DNA from: Planctomycetota bacterium | Lineage (GTDB): Bacteria > Planctomycetota > Phycisphaerae > Phycisphaerales > UBA1924 | Length of the DNA: 64,000 nucleotides | Assembly (NCBI GenBank): GCA_020831805.1 | Contig: JAFIFX010000001.1 | Location: forward strand, 372,001-436,000 | Reading direction: 5' to 3' | Shown: piece by piece, positions 1 to 8,463 of the stretch | Position numbering within the stretch: position 1 is the stretch's first letter | Layout: each line of letters starts with the position of its first letter | Position numbers and translations under genes: made by a program | The notes under the pieces: generated by a model | Told to the model about the DNA's origin: nothing | The model's input: only the letters and a program-made list of their open reading frames with translations | Database searches by the model: none

Positions 1-130
1 CCTCGGTCAGCTCGGTCACGAGCTGTGTGTCCGGGTGGGCGTTGCCGTCGGGCCCGTAGTACTGGGCGAGGACCGCTCGGGCCGGAAGCAACACGGCGAG
101 GACGGCGAGAAGGGCGAACATGCGGTTCAT
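1..130 (-). CDS. Secreted/membrane protein of the cytochrome c assembly locus, N-terminal fragment
   Basis: Only the first 43 codons are visible; the gene continues beyond position 1. The start ATG at 130-128 overlaps the resB stop (ATGA), so translation is probably coupled. The N-terminus is a typical Sec signal peptide: MNRMF, then a Leu/Ala/Val core, then a likely cleavage site after AVLA, followed by QYYGPDGNAHPD. In many bacteria the gene after resB is ccsA/resC, the heme-handling partner of ResB. A cleavable signal peptide is not typical of a plain CcsA, so this could be a fused or different assembly factor. The function cannot be settled from this fragment. Confidence 0.6.
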   Translation of the reverse strand, partial: MNRMFALLAVLAVLLPARAVLAQYYGPDGNAHPDTQLVTELTE

Positions 131-2793
131 GCGGGTACCTCAGCGGTCGCCGGTGCGTGCGCGGCGCGTTGCTTGGGGGTCTGGATCCGGCCCTCGCGGA
201 CGGCGCGGGCGAGCATTTCCTTCTCGCGCCGCACCATCCACGGCTTGATATAGAACGCCCAGGGAATGCCAACGCCCATCAGCACGCTGCCGAACGCGAT
301 GACATGGATGCCGGGGTTGTTGCCCACGCCGAGGATGGTGAAGCTGACCCGGGGGCCGGGCAGCTCGCCCCGGTCCGCCGCGGCCTGGGTCTCCTCCCAC
401 CCGGCGCGGTCCCACCCGGCCTGGGAGAGCTTGAACTGATCGGGGTTCAGCCCGGCCATCAGGCGGCGCGTCATGTTGTAGACGAAGCCCGCGTCGGGGT
501 CCCAGTGGAACGGCGCCCGCAGCGGCTCGTTGAGCTTGATCAGGTGCTCGTACGCCTCGAACCCGCGCCCGGTCTCGATCGCGCCGAGTACGGGCGCGAC
601 CCGCACCGTACTCTGGTAGTCGCGCGGCGCGCCGCGGTGGTCGTAGGAGATCATCTGGAAGTCGACCATCGACACCGTGAAGTCCGGGAAGGGACGCTGC
701 AGCCGCCCGAAGGCGAGCTGGATCTCGCGCCCGTCGGGCAGGATCACCCGGCGGGTGGTGTCGCGCTGGATCCCCATGTACTTGGTGAACGGCAGCCACA
801 GCACCTGCGACCACGCCTCCGGACCGCCGAGGATGTCCGACCAGACCTCCACGGCGATATAGGCCTCGGTGTGCGTGCCCATCAGCGAGTTGTCCCGGTC
901 GGGCACCGGCACGGGCCGCGGCCGCTCGATCCGCTGCGCGTGCGCCCACCGCTCGGTGAGCAACAGGTCGACCGAGGCGCCCCCGTCGTTGGGCACCAGG
1001 TTCCGGATCCACCCGTCCTCGTCCCGCTGCAGCACACGCACATCCCCGCCGGGCTGACGGATGATGGCCCGCACGCCGCCGTCTTCACGCTCGTCCAGAT
1101 AGACCTGCAGGCGGGTGAAATCGAGGTACGAAACGCGGACGCGCGGGTCCGGCTCGCCGCGGGACGGACGCCCCAGGTCCGGGCTGTCGCTGGTGGACAG
1201 ATCCTGATTCAGTTCCGGGAAACGATGGAAGACCCACCGCTCGATCGGCTCCGGCCGCACGCCGTCCTCGCCGGGGGGCGGGGTCAGGCGGAGCACGGCG
1301 ACCGAGCTGGTCGCGTCCTCGTAGCCCGGCGTGATGATCGGGAACGGCGGCTCGTCCGCCAGCTCCTGCACCGCCGCGGACCAGCCGGTTTCGCCCAGCG
1401 TGAACTCGAGCCCCCGCTCCGCCGGCACCACGGCCCGGAAGTCGGTCCCCGGCACCTCGAACACCAGCGCGTGCGAGGTCTCCGCCGAGACCGGTTCCGA
1501 CAGGTCGCGCCATCGGGCCTCGTCCATCCCGCGTGTGAACTCCACGCCCACGCTGTCATTCAGGCGGATCCGCTGCGACGGGTCGCCCAGGAAGAAGGTG
1601 AACTCGAACAGCCGCCCGTCGTCGGGCATGTTGTCCAGCGGCACGCCCGTCGCGTACAACTCCACCGCCCGCATCGGGTTCGCAAGGGCCTGATCACGCG
1701 GCTCGGACGCCTTGATCCAGTCGGTCTGCATGCTGGCGTATGGCGTGTAGCCGATCACACGGAAACGGATGTCCGGATCGACATAGCGCTCGGTCTGCTG
1801 CGGGTGCGTGCCGGGGACCATCAGGCCCAGCGCGCGCCCGGAATCGGTCATCGCCAGCCGCTCCCCCGGCAGCAACTGGTCCTCCGACACCCGCAGGCCG
1901 CGGTGCGTGTCGCGTCGCGAGAACAGCTGGCCGAGCGTCCCCCCCGGCAAGCCCGCCGACAGGTTGTAGTTGTTGTACCGCGGCAGCCGGTCCAGAGGCC
2001 GCTGCTCGAACCGCGTCTGGCCGGTGAACCCGGCGTGCTGGCCGACATACAGCACCACATCCTGGCGGTCATAGAACACCCGCTGCGGCGGGCCGACCCG
2101 CTCGCCCTCCGCCGGCGCGGGGATCAGCGTGTCGCCCTCCTGCTTGAACCGCTGGTAGAACACCGACCCCACCGCGATGAGCACGATGCCCGAGTGCACG
2201 CTCAGCACGCCGATGTTCTTGAAGGTGAACTCGATCCGCCGGATGGTCGTCACGACCATGTTGATCACGAACAGCACCAGCGCCAGCCGCATCGGCCACC
2301 ACGCGTAGAACTGCGTCTCGGTCATCTCCAGAAACGACAGCCGCCGGACCGTCACCGACCGGTACTCGGCGATGAAGTCCGCGAAGAGCATCAGCCCGCG
2401 CCCGGTCGCCGGGTCGTAGTGCATCGCCGGCCAGGCCCACCGCAGCCACGCCCCGGCCCCGGCCACCGCGAGGCCCAGCCCCGCCAGCACGGTCAGGCTG
2501 AACCGGGCCGCCCGCGCCTCCGCCGGCACGGTCCACCGGACGAACAACGCGCCGCCGAACGCGGGGATCAGCGCCGCCGCCAGCAGTGTGAGCAGCAGAA
2601 TCGTGTAGGTCGGGATCATGGCCAGCAGGCCGACCGGCACCGAAGCGAGTGCGCAGAAGATGGAGATAAAGGTCAGCAGCGCCACTGCCAGCGGAATCCC
2701 GCTGAACGCACGCAGCAGCCAACGAACCGGCGTCAGCGGCCCGGTCAGGTGCTCATTGTCCCACGCTTTGTTCCGCTGCCATTTCCGACTCAT
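127..2793 (-). CDS. resB: ResB-like cytochrome c biogenesis protein
   Basis: Predicted membrane protein of 888 aa for cytochrome c maturation by the ResB/CcsA (System II) route, where it helps hold apocytochrome for heme ligation outside the membrane. Hydrophobic helices lie in the first third: around GIPLAVALLTFISIF, a second pair near residues 55-110, and a helix after RRIEFTFKNIGVLSVHSG. A large extracytoplasmic region follows, then a final helix near the C-terminus (HVIAFGSVLMGVGIPWAF) and a basic tail. The arrangement of an early membrane block, long periplasmic domain and last helix fits ResB, but at 888 aa it is longer than the common 450-600 aa. The ATG at 2793 was preferred over an upstream TTG. 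The neighbouring respiratory cluster is rich in c-type cytochromes that need such a system. Confidence 0.75.
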   Translation of the reverse strand: MSRKWQRNKAWDNEHLTGPLTPVRWLLRAFSGIPLAVALLTFISIFCALASVPVGLLAMIPTYTILLLTLLAAALIPAFGGALFVRWTVPAEARAARFSLTVLAGLGLAVAGAGAWLRWAWPAMHYDPATGRGLMLFADFIAEYRSVTVRRLSFLEMTETQFYAWWPMRLALVLFVINMVVTTIRRIEFTFKNIGVLSVHSGIVLIAVGSVFYQRFKQEGDTLIPAPAEGERVGPPQRVFYDRQDVVLYVGQHAGFTGQTRFEQRPLDRLPRYNNYNLSAGLPGGTLGQLFSRRDTHRGLRVSEDQLLPGERLAMTDSGRALGLMVPGTHPQQTERYVDPDIRFRVIGYTPYASMQTDWIKASEPRDQALANPMRAVELYATGVPLDNMPDDGRLFEFTFFLGDPSQRIRLNDSVGVEFTRGMDEARWRDLSEPVSAETSHALVFEVPGTDFRAVVPAERGLEFTLGETGWSAAVQELADEPPFPIITPGYEDATSSVAVLRLTPPPGEDGVRPEPIERWVFHRFPELNQDLSTSDSPDLGRPSRGEPDPRVRVSYLDFTRLQVYLDEREDGGVRAIIRQPGGDVRVLQRDEDGWIRNLVPNDGGASVDLLLTERWAHAQRIERPRPVPVPDRDNSLMGTHTEAYIAVEVWSDILGGPEAWSQVLWLPFTKYMGIQRDTTRRVILPDGREIQLAFGRLQRPFPDFTVSMVDFQMISYDHRGAPRDYQSTVRVAPVLGAIETGRGFEAYEHLIKLNEPLRAPFHWDPDAGFVYNMTRRLMAGLNPDQFKLSQAGWDRAGWEETQAAADRGELPGPRVSFTILGVGNNPGIHVIAFGSVLMGVGIPWAFYIKPWMVRREKEMLARAVREGRIQTPKQRAAHAPATAEVPA

Positions 2794-2839
2794 GCCATCA
2801 CTTTCGGTTTCGCAGGAATGATACCCGCTTGACAATACT

Positions 2840-4171
2840 TTAGAAGCATTCTCGCTTCAGAATCAGCACCTCCGGCGGGCCATTTCCCCCCATCGCGCCG
2901 GCCCAGGGATCCCCGCCGTCGGTCGGGACCGCCAGCAGTCCGGCCAGCGGGCCGGGCCCGAGCGTGACCGCGTCCGGATCGAGCCCGAGCGCCGTGGCTC
3001 CGTGCACCGTCGCCATGGCGAGCAGGGTCCGGGCATCACTGCCGTCACGCCGGTGAAGCAGGCGCATCTCGTCGAGCACCGAGATCCGGTCCGGCGTGTC
3101 CAGATTGACGATCGAGTCCGTCCCGAGGCACACGGGCACCCCGGCGTCGAGCATGTCCCGGTAGCGGTGCGGACCGAAGTGGTCGGGTGCTCCGAAGTAC
3201 GCGGAAGCCCGTGGGCAATACACCACCGGCGTGCCCGTCTCGCCGAGGAGTCGCACCGCGGCGTCGGACGCATCGTTGACATGCGCGCACAGCACCCGGT
3301 GCTCGCCCAGCAGGCCCGCCAGGTGCCGCACCGGCTCACGCCCCTTGGCGATGGGCTGCAGGACCGAATCATCCCAGAGGCCGAACTGCTCGAGCATGGC
3401 CCGCTGCGGTCCGGTGCCGCGGGCGATGAACGCGTGTTCCTCGGGGGTCTCGGCGAGGTGGGTCGCCAGCGGGAGGCCGCAGCGATCGGCCAGCGCGGCG
3501 GCCCAGCGGTACACGCCCAGGTCCACCGTGTTCGGCGCGTGGGGCTGGAGCCCGATGCGGACCGGGCCGGTGGCCTCCGACAGGCCCGGCAACGCCTCGC
3601 GCACGAACCGCTCGAGCCGCTCGATCGCCGGGGCGGCTGAGCGGCCGATCCCGAAGAACTCAAGATAGCTGACGCCCGCCAACGGGGATCCGCCCAGCAC
3701 CCGGGCGGGCGTGTCGGTCAGCCGCCCGTGCGGGGCCCCGGCGATGTCCCCCACCGCGACGGTCCCGCCCGCGATGGAAAGGGCGATGCCCGACCGGACG
3801 GCCTCGGCGATGCCCTCCGGCGTGTCGTGCCGGGCGGCGCGGATGTGATGGACCCAGGCCACAAACCCGTCGCCCGGCTGGTGCGGCATGGGGCCGATGT
3901 GGGTCAGGTCCAGGTGGGTGTGGGCGTTGACCAGCCCCGGCATGAGCAGGCGATCGGGCAGGCTGAGGACACGGTCCGGCGCGGGCAGGCCCGGGGCTTC
4001 CAGCGCGTGCGGAAGCCCGGCTGCGAGGACGACCACCTGATCAGGGTGGATGCGAAGCAGCAGGGCGCCGGGCGCGACCACGCCCAGGCTTGCGTCGGCG
4101 ATCGCGGCGGCATCGAGACGCACGACAGCCGGGCGGTCGGGATGCAGGTCGGGGTGCGGGTGGGGATTCAT
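2840..4171 (-). CDS. Amidohydrolase-family deaminase (metal-dependent)
   Basis: A 443-aa protein of the TRZ/ATZ/MtaD-type amidohydrolase superfamily. Visible metal and catalytic motifs are NAHTHLDLTH near residue 82, HLAETPEE, a later His in CAHVND, and CLGTDS near residue 348. These are the expected His, His, His and Asp ligands. Members deaminate purine nucleoside-type substrates such as 5'-methylthioadenosine, S-adenosylhomocysteine or 6-amino-6-deoxyfutalosine. The last is attractive because futalosine-route menaquinone would feed the quinol-oxidising complex nearby, but the substrate cannot be read from the sequence. The gene lies 46 nt upstream of resB on the same strand and may share its transcript. 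The ATG start at 4171 has no obvious strong ribosome site. Confidence 0.7.
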   Translation of the reverse strand: MNPHPHPDLHPDRPAVVRLDAAAIADASLGVVAPGALLLRIHPDQVVVLAAGLPHALEAPGLPAPDRVLSLPDRLLMPGLVNAHTHLDLTHIGPMPHQPGDGFVAWVHHIRAARHDTPEGIAEAVRSGIALSIAGGTVAVGDIAGAPHGRLTDTPARVLGGSPLAGVSYLEFFGIGRSAAPAIERLERFVREALPGLSEATGPVRIGLQPHAPNTVDLGVYRWAAALADRCGLPLATHLAETPEEHAFIARGTGPQRAMLEQFGLWDDSVLQPIAKGREPVRHLAGLLGEHRVLCAHVNDASDAAVRLLGETGTPVVYCPRASAYFGAPDHFGPHRYRDMLDAGVPVCLGTDSIVNLDTPDRISVLDEMRLLHRRDGSDARTLLAMATVHGATALGLDPDAVTLGPGPLAGLLAVPTDGGDPWAGAMGGNGPPEVLILKRECF

Positions 4172-4315
4172 CGCGTCGTTTCATGCCCGGAGTACGGGCG
4201 GGCCGATGCCAGTGTTTTCGGCGGCTTCGCCGCGGGCGCGGTCGCGTCGACGCCTCGGGGATCGTAGGATGAAGTCGCGTCCCAAGGCCGGGGCGCGCAG
4301 CGAGGAGCGGACCTG

Positions 4316-5197
4316 ATGACCACGAAGAATCGTCGCATTTTCACGCGGGCCCGGGCGATCCGGGCGGCCGCCATCGTCACCGCGGGCGCGGGCCTGACCG
4401 GCTGCGTCAGCCAGGGCGAGTACGACAAGCTGTGGGAGACCAACCGCAGCCTGACGGACCAGCTCCAGCGGAGCCAGGCCAACCTGGACGCCTGCCGCGC
4501 GCAGAACGAAGCGATGTCCGGCTCGGCCGGCAACGCCTCGGGCGTGATCGCCAACCTGACCGATGAGAACCAGCGTCTGCGCGACCAGCTCAGCCAGTCG
4601 ATGCAGTCCATGCGGGATCTTGAGAACCGCCTCGGCGGTCTTGAGCTCGGCCGCCTCGACCCCACCACCGATCGCGCGCTGGCGAACCTGGCCCGCCAGT
4701 TCCCCGACCTGATCGTCTACGACGCGGACCGCGGCATGCTGCGGTTCTCCAGCGATCTCACCTTCGGCTCCGGCTCGGACCAGGTGCAGCCCGCCGGCGC
4801 CGACGCGCTCGGCCGGCTTGCCACGGTGCTGACCAGCAACGAGGCCCAGGGCTACGACATCGTGATCGTCGGCCACACCGACAGCCAGCGCATCGGCGCG
4901 GCGACCGCGCAGCGCCATCCGACCAACATGCACCTCTCGGCCCACCGCGCCATCTCGGTCCGGCGTGTGCTGGGCGATCGCGGCGTGGCGTGGGAGCGGA
5001 TCCAGGCCGCGGGCTGGGGCGAGCACCGCCCGTCCGTGCCGAACAACCCGACCGGCGGCACCGCCGAGAACCGGCGCGTCGAGATCTTCCTGGTCCCCTC
5101 GAGCTGGCGCGGCCCCAGCGGCTCTGCGGCCCCCGAGGCCACGACCCGTCAGCAAGCGCCGGAGCAGAACCGCACGCAGATCGACCCGACGAAGTAA
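4316..5197 (+). CDS. OmpA/Pal-family peptidoglycan-associated lipoprotein
   Basis: A 293-aa outer-membrane-type lipoprotein. A basic N-terminus and hydrophobic stretch end in the lipobox LTGC (Cys about residue 31). Residues about 35-110 are rich in Gln, Asn and Leu and probably form a coiled coil (repeated ENQRLRDQLSQSMQSMRDLENR-like heptads). The C-terminal half is an OmpA domain: FGSGSDQVQPAGADALGR, then VGHTDSQRIG, then NRRVEIFLVP, which are the usual peptidoglycan-binding segments with the conserved Asp and Arg. The role is probably to tie the outer membrane to peptidoglycan. A GAGG ribosome site sits about 9 nt before the ATG. An intrinsic terminator follows at 5226, so this is likely a single-gene unit. 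It is divergent from the amidohydrolase gene. Confidence 0.88.
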   Translation: MTTKNRRIFTRARAIRAAAIVTAGAGLTGCVSQGEYDKLWETNRSLTDQLQRSQANLDACRAQNEAMSGSAGNASGVIANLTDENQRLRDQLSQSMQSMRDLENRLGGLELGRLDPTTDRALANLARQFPDLIVYDADRGMLRFSSDLTFGSGSDQVQPAGADALGRLATVLTSNEAQGYDIVIVGHTDSQRIGAATAQRHPTNMHLSAHRAISVRRVLGDRGVAWERIQAAGWGEHRPSVPNNPTGGTAENRRVEIFLVPSSWRGPSGSAAPEATTRQQAPEQNRTQIDPTK

Positions 5198-5225
5198 CCC
5201 CCCACCCCCACCTTTGGTGACCACG

Positions 5226-5253
5226 AACGCCCGGCTTCCGCCGGGCGTTTTTT
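5226..5253 (+). terminator. Rho-independent terminator after the Pal/OmpA gene
   Basis: Perfect 9-bp inverted repeat AACGCCCGG / CCGGGCGTT with a 6-nt loop (CTTCCG), followed by six T residues. It lies 28 nt after the stop at 5197. Confidence 0.93.
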
Positions 5254-5363
5254 CGTTCTGCGGCTCTGAACTGCCTGGAACTTGCGGTGCGATGGCCGCC
5301 CCCGGCTCGTTGGCTCGCTCTGAGTCTGGCGGGACCATGCCGGGCCCGCGGGAGATACCGATC

Positions 5364-6725
5364 ATGAACATCACACGCCGCAGCGTCCGGGTTCTTGTTC
5401 TTGGAATAGGACTTTCCGCGCCGAACGCCTTGGCCCAGGATTGCGGCTGGTCCGCGATCGGGAGCCAGTTCATCAACGGTGCGGTCCAGTCCATGGCCGT
5501 CTTCGATGATGGCACGGGGCCGGCCTTGTACATCGGCGGCTGGATGGATTTCGCCGGGCAACCGGTTGGAGGCATCGCCCGATGGGATGGGGCCGCGTGG
5601 GTCGATGTCGGGGGCGGGGTCGACGGCACGATCGAAGCGCTCGCCGTCTTCGACGACGGGGATGGCCCCGCGCTGTACGCGGGGGGCTTCTTCACCGAGG
5701 CGGGCGGTATGCCCGCCAACGGGATCGCACGCTGGGACGGGGCCGCCTGGTCCCCACTCGGCGGCGGCGTGACCGGGTTTGACGGGAGCGTCTTGGCGAT
5801 CGTGGCCCACGATGACGGTTCCGGGCCCGCGTTGTACGTCGGCGGTCACTTCACGCACGCGGGGGGTCAGCTGGTCAACGGCATCGCACGCTGGAACGGG
5901 TTTCAGTGGTCCGGGCTCGGCTCGGGTGTCACCGGCTGCACCGGGAACCTGTGCGGGACCGTGATCGATTCGATCACGAGTTACGACTTCGGGGGCGGGG
6001 CGGCCCTGTATGTCACGGGCAACTTCACCCAGGCGGGAGGGCAGGCCGCCACCAGCCTGGCGCGTTGGGACGGCGCCGGCTGGTCCGCGCTGGGCGCCGG
6101 GCTGTCGCAATCCAACGCGTTCTTCGGCGTGTGCGGGCATACCGTGCTCGGCTTCGACGACGGCACGGGGCCGGCGCTGTATGTCGGTGGTCAGTTCGAC
6201 CGCGCGGGCGGCGCTCCGGTTTCGAATTTCGCCCGGTGGAACGGCTCGGCGTGGCAGGACATCGGCGGGTCTGCGCTGGTGGTCCTGGCCGCGACGGTCT
6301 TCGATGACGGGACCGGGCCCGCGCTGTACGCCGGGGGCGGGTTTGAGAGCTTCGGCGGAGTGGACGCGAGGCGTGTGGCTCGATGGGACGGGACCGCGTG
6401 GTCGGGGCTGGGTTCGGGGCTGAACGGGCCCGCCTGGTCGCTGATGGGCTATGACGACGGGGACGGCCCCGCGCTGCTCGCGGGCGGGGACTTCGCCACG
6501 GCGGGCGGCTCGCCGGCCAGCCGCATCGCACGCTGGTCGTGCGCGGCGGCGGGGTGTCCGGCGGACCTGGACGGCAACGGGCTGCTGAACTTCTTCGATG
6601 TCGCCGCCTACATCGCGCTCTACAACGCTGGCGACCCGGCCGCGGACCTGGCGCCGCCGTTCGGGGTGTTCAACTTCTTCGACATCGCCGCATACATGGC
6701 GTTGTACAACGACGGCTGCCCGTAA
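5364..6725 (+). CDS. Secreted seven-repeat propeller-like protein with GC-type dockerin-like tail
   Basis: A 453-aa exported protein. The ATG at 5364 follows a GGAG site and gives a signal peptide ending around NALAQD. The body consists of seven copies of a roughly 50-residue unit with consensus FDDGxGPALYxGGxF, then AGG, then ARWDGxxWxxLGxG. Copy 4 is the most divergent (YDFGGGAALYVTG). Repeats of this kind usually fold as a beta-propeller. The last 55 residues (CPADLDGNGLLNFFDVAAYI, then a second FFDIAAYMALYN and GCP end) form a duplicated helix module with Asp-rich loops, like the GC-type dockerin-like domains of Phycisphaerae. That tail probably anchors or sorts the protein at the cell surface. 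The ligand is unknown. The gene is flanked by a terminator upstream and a convergent gene 13 nt downstream. Confidence 0.85.
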   Translation: MNITRRSVRVLVLGIGLSAPNALAQDCGWSAIGSQFINGAVQSMAVFDDGTGPALYIGGWMDFAGQPVGGIARWDGAAWVDVGGGVDGTIEALAVFDDGDGPALYAGGFFTEAGGMPANGIARWDGAAWSPLGGGVTGFDGSVLAIVAHDDGSGPALYVGGHFTHAGGQLVNGIARWNGFQWSGLGSGVTGCTGNLCGTVIDSITSYDFGGGAALYVTGNFTQAGGQAATSLARWDGAGWSALGAGLSQSNAFFGVCGHTVLGFDDGTGPALYVGGQFDRAGGAPVSNFARWNGSAWQDIGGSALVVLAATVFDDGTGPALYAGGGFESFGGVDARRVARWDGTAWSGLGSGLNGPAWSLMGYDDGDGPALLAGGDFATAGGSPASRIARWSCAAAGCPADLDGNGLLNFFDVAAYIALYNAGDPAADLAPPFGVFNFFDIAAYMALYNDGCP

Positions 6726-6738
6726 ACAGAGGGGAGCG

Positions 6739-7596
6739 TCACGCCCGTCGACGTTCCGGCGCGACGGCGAAGAAGATGCCAAAGACCAGGCCCAGCACCG
6801 AGGCGGAGGCGACCGGCAGGGTCCAGCCCGCGGCTCGGAGGGCCTGGTTTTCGAAGGTGATGGCCGGGGCGCGGGGCATGACCTTCAGGGCGGCCCCGTA
6901 CTGCCAGGTGCGTTCCTGCAGCTCGCCGGGCTCGCGTTCGGGGATGGGCTCGCCGCGGAGTTTGGCCTGGTTCTGACGCCGGAGGAGGCTGGCGCCGGAC
7001 TCGGGGAAGCGCAGGGGCTGGTGGACGGTAAAACCGCCCTCGGCGTCGAGTTCGTAGAAGTCGAAGAGCCAGCGGTCGCGGCGGACATCGGCGGAGGACT
7101 CGTTGCGGTCCTGCTCGAGGCCGAAGGCCCCGTCGCGTCGCGGTTCGGCCCCGAAGGGGGTGCGGGTGACGATGATGAGACGGGCCGGGATCTCGTCCCG
7201 GGCGATGCCCCGCTCGAACTGCTCCATGGTCATGCCGGAGCGGTCGGCGAAGAAAAGCATGCGCATCCAGTCGGCGTGTCGGGCGAACAGTTCGGGGAGG
7301 CGCTGGCGGGTCTCGATGGCGACGGGGATGAGCAGCTCGTCCTCGCCGTGGAGGACGCGGAGCATCGGCCGCCCGTCCAGCTCGGTCTCGTCGAGTTCGA
7401 CCCGTTGGCCGAAGAACTCGAAGGTCGGCGTGTTGACCTGGATGTATGCGAAGAGCGACTGGATCGCCGACTCGTTGTACGCCCGGACACGCTGGGCGAG
7501 CAGGATCGTGGAAATGATCAGCGTCAGCAGCGACACGCCGGCCACGGCCAAGGGGATCGGGCGCGGGCGGCGGGGTGTCGGGCTGTCCGGGGGCAT
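6739..7596 (-). CDS. Two-helix membrane protein closing the oxidase operon, unknown function
   Basis: A 285-aa protein not recognised as a named family. A proline-rich cytoplasmic start (MPPDSPTPRRPRP) is followed by one transmembrane helix (residues about 15-38). A roughly 210-residue, probably extracytoplasmic region contains many charged residues (for example ARHADWMRMLFFADRSGM and WLFDFYELDAEGGF). A second helix (SVLGLVFGIFFAV) sits at the very C-terminus, followed by a short basic tail. It starts 10 nt after the subunit IV stop and is the last gene of the actA-to-oxidase run, which suggests a role in assembly or stabilisation of the oxidase. The ATG at 7596 was chosen because the frame upstream overlaps subunit IV and is of low complexity. 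Confidence 0.72.
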   Translation of the reverse strand: MPPDSPTPRRPRPIPLAVAGVSLLTLIISTILLAQRVRAYNESAIQSLFAYIQVNTPTFEFFGQRVELDETELDGRPMLRVLHGEDELLIPVAIETRQRLPELFARHADWMRMLFFADRSGMTMEQFERGIARDEIPARLIIVTRTPFGAEPRRDGAFGLEQDRNESSADVRRDRWLFDFYELDAEGGFTVHQPLRFPESGASLLRRQNQAKLRGEPIPEREPGELQERTWQYGAALKVMPRAPAITFENQALRAAGWTLPVASASVLGLVFGIFFAVAPERRRA

Positions 7597-7606
7597 GGCG
7601 GTGTGC

Positions 7607-8377
7607 TCAGTCGGATGAGGGGTTGGGGTCGAGGGCGTCGGTGCGCCCGTATCGGGGGACGGAGCGGTTGGGCGTGGAGAGGGCGTCGGGGTCGCGGTCG
7701 AAGCCGAGCTGGGAGAAGTAGTTCTGCTCGTCACCAGGGTGGCGGGACGGCTTGTAGGCCTTGGCGTAGAAGTACTTCCAGAAGTCCTTCTCTTCCTTGT
7801 CCGGGCGGGCTTCAAGCCAGGACTGCATCTCCTGGTTGCGGCGGTAGGTCGCGATCGAGACGCCGGCGGTGGTGATGCGGGGCGAGACACGGGCGTTGAA
7901 GGAAGCGTCGATGGGCGGGCTGTCGAGGCCGACACCGGTGCCGCCGGCGACGATCTCGCCCTGCTTGAACTCGGTGACCCAGCCGCGGGTGGACAGGTCG
8001 ATGATGGAGAAGAAGAGGAAGAGGCCGACGGCGAAGAGGCAGAAGAGCAGGGCGAAGGTGTTCAGGGCCTTGTCGTAGCGGAGCTGCATGAAGTACATGC
8101 AGACCAGGGTGGCCTTGATGGTGGCGATGGTCATCGCGCCGACGATGTTGACCCAGCCGGGCAGGGTGATGCCGAAGGCGGTCTCGGCCCACTGCTCGGC
8201 GTTGTAGAAGCCGACGGTGAGCACGGTCAGGAAGATCAGGGCGAGGAGCACGCTGAGCTGGAGCTTCCAGCCGACCACGATGTGGCCGTGGTGGGCGTGC
8301 GGGTTGATGCCGTGGGGATCCTCGGGGTTCCAGCCGAGGTCTTCGTGGGCGTTGTTGGCGTGTGCTGCGTGGCTCAT
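7607..8377 (-). CDS. Cytochrome c oxidase subunit IV (prokaryotic type)
   Basis: A 256-aa membrane protein matching the small prokaryotic subunit IV of heme-copper oxidases. A His-rich N-terminus (MSHAAHANNAHED...HAHHGHIVVG) is followed by three helices: LQLSVLLALIFLTVLTVGFY, then a segment containing IATIKATLVCMYFMQLRYDK (typical of the family), then TFALLFCLFAVGLFLFF. The roughly 110-residue hydrophilic C-terminal tail is longer than in most subunit IV proteins, which are about 100 aa in all. It lies between coxC and the 285-aa membrane protein in the oxidase operon. Confidence 0.85.
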   Translation of the reverse strand: MSHAAHANNAHEDLGWNPEDPHGINPHAHHGHIVVGWKLQLSVLLALIFLTVLTVGFYNAEQWAETAFGITLPGWVNIVGAMTIATIKATLVCMYFMQLRYDKALNTFALLFCLFAVGLFLFFSIIDLSTRGWVTEFKQGEIVAGGTGVGLDSPPIDASFNARVSPRITTAGVSIATYRRNQEMQSWLEARPDKEEKDFWKYFYAKAYKPSRHPGDEQNYFSQLGFDRDPDALSTPNRSVPRYGRTDALDPNPSSD

Positions 8378-8463
8378 CAGGCGGCTCCGGAGATCGGAGG
8401 GAGGTGCTCGGGTCGTTTTCTTCGGCGGGCTCGCGGCCCGCCCCACTCATTCGCTGCGGGTTG

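Noticed and set aside
25-2832. A 935-codon plus-strand frame opposite resB
   Set aside because: Composition is biased toward Arg, Pro and Gly and no family features appear; resB has helices and a coupled neighbour.
5480-6540. Regularly spaced DNA repeats that could look like a CRISPR or minisatellite array
   Set aside because: The period is about 150 bp, in frame, and encodes the propeller repeats.
4181-6782. Minus-strand open frames covering the OmpA lipoprotein and the propeller protein
   Set aside because: They show mirrored repeats of the plus-strand genes and no start signals; the plus-strand genes have signal peptides and ribosome sites.
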